DNA from: Cellvibrionales bacterium UBA3090
GTDB taxonomy: Bacteria > Pseudomonadota > Gammaproteobacteria > Pseudomonadales > Porticoccaceae
NCBI GenBank assembly: GCA_002367235.1
Contig: DFBC01000079.1
Location: 1 to 6,032, forward strand
DNA: 6,032 bases
Reading direction: 5' to 3'
Both the position numbers and the translations under genes were made by a program. Below the pieces are notes generated by a model. The model was not told where the DNA came from. It ran no database searches and saw only the letters and a program-made list of their open reading frames with translations. Shown in pieces: positions 5,436 to 6,032 of this stretch (positions within the stretch are counted from its first letter, which is position 1; every line of letters starts with the position of its first letter).

Positions 5436-6032
5436 TCGTGAATATGATGTTGTTGTGGCAGGAGCCGGAATGGTGGGTGCGGCCTTCGCGGCATTACTGG
5501 CAACCACCGAGTCCGGTAAAAAAATGCGGATAGCTGTTCTGGAAGCGCGGTCATTCGAGATGCCCGACCTGTCAGAATGCTTTGATCCTCGGGTCGTGGC
5601 GTTGACCGCTACATCTCAAAAATTGCTCAAGGATGTGGGCGTCTGGGAGCGAATAGCTACTCAGCGCGTATGTCCCTATCAGCGAATGGAAGTTTGGGAG
5701 GCAGACGGCACCGGGCATATTGAATTCGATTGTGCCGAGGTGCGTCAGCCCAGTTTAGGACACATTGTAGAAAATGCGCTGGTTGTCGAGGCGTTGTTGG
5801 CGCGGCTCGAAGAGCTGGAAAATGTAGAATTGCTGTGTCCGGCGATGGTGGTGGATTTGCAGCGGCCTACCGGGCAGGCGGGTGGTGTTGTTATATCGCT
5901 GGCCGACGGCCAGCTAATTGCTGCCAAGCTGCTGGCGGCTGCCGATGGCGCACAGTCGAAAGTACGAGAACTCTGTGGTTTGCAGTTGCGTCAGTGGGAG
6001 TATGGGCATCATGCCATTGTCACCACGGTCAC
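5428..6032 (+). CDS. ubiI: 2-octaprenylphenol hydroxylase UbiI (VisC), N-terminal part
   Basis: An FAD monooxygenase that hydroxylates C5 of the ring in ubiquinone synthesis, a paralogue of UbiH. The frame is open from ATG 5428 to the right edge, giving 201 codons of an expected total of about 400. The Rossmann motif GAGMVG (12-17) is followed by E39 (VLEAR). FDPRVVALT (52-60), GVWERI (71-76), YQRMEVWEADGTGHIEF (84-100), GHIVEN (111-116), ADGAQSKVREL (172-182) and WEYGHHAIV (190-198) are UbiI/VisC-like: E. coli VisC has MEVWDKDSFGHISF, LGHIVEN and WDYQHHALV at the same places. The ribosome site AAAGG lies 7 nt before the ATG, inside the end of ubiH, and the genes overlap by 8 nt (ATGGCTGA). 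The second half of the FAD domain lies outside, so specificity is inferred from the N-terminal half. Confidence 0.92.
   Translation, partial: MADREYDVVVAGAGMVGAAFAALLATTESGKKMRIAVLEARSFEMPDLSECFDPRVVALTATSQKLLKDVGVWERIATQRVCPYQRMEVWEADGTGHIEFDCAEVRQPSLGHIVENALVVEALLARLEELENVELLCPAMVVDLQRPTGQAGGVVISLADGQLIAAKLLAAADGAQSKVRELCGLQLRQWEYGHHAIVTTV

Overview
The window is an ordinary chromosomal housekeeping locus of a gammaproteobacterium. The arrangement ygfB-pepP-ubiH-ubiI, divergent from zapA-ssrS(6S RNA)-ygfA, is the well-known gammaproteobacterial order. Protein and 6S RNA motifs resemble both Escherichia and Pseudomonas. Pyruvate kinase directly after ygfA, and a TIGR02449-type coiled-coil gene ahead of zapA, point to a Pseudomonas-like or marine lineage (Cellvibrionales/Oceanospirillales type) rather than an enteric. 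The genus cannot be fixed from the sequence alone. I see no mobile element, CRISPR, tRNA, rRNA or sign of horizontal transfer.

Left half, minus strand, read right to left: a 68-aa coiled-coil protein (TIGR02449 type), zapA (FtsZ-ring stabiliser), the 6S RNA gene ssrS, ygfA (5-formyltetrahydrofolate cyclo-ligase) and the first 207 codons of a pyruvate kinase gene that runs off the left edge. A strong sigma70-like promoter lies upstream of the coiled-coil gene. ssrS has its own -10 box just past the zapA stop codon.

Middle: a divergent control region of about 200 bp (about 1970-2171) with one promoter facing each way. A perfect 16-bp palindrome lies almost exactly midway between the two predicted transcription starts.

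Right half, plus strand: ygfB (UPF0149/YecA-like), pepP (Xaa-Pro aminopeptidase P), ubiH and the first 201 codons of ubiI. The last three are tightly packed: pepP/ubiH share a TAATG stop-start, and ubiH/ubiI overlap by 8 nt. UbiH and UbiI are paralogous FAD monooxygenases that hydroxylate different ring positions of the ubiquinone precursor.

Nothing here amounts to an undescribed system. The observations most worth checking are the predicted 6S RNA product-RNA start and possible structural switch, the central palindrome, and the start of the small coiled-coil gene, whose apparent Shine-Dalgarno lies at or upstream of the predicted transcription start.
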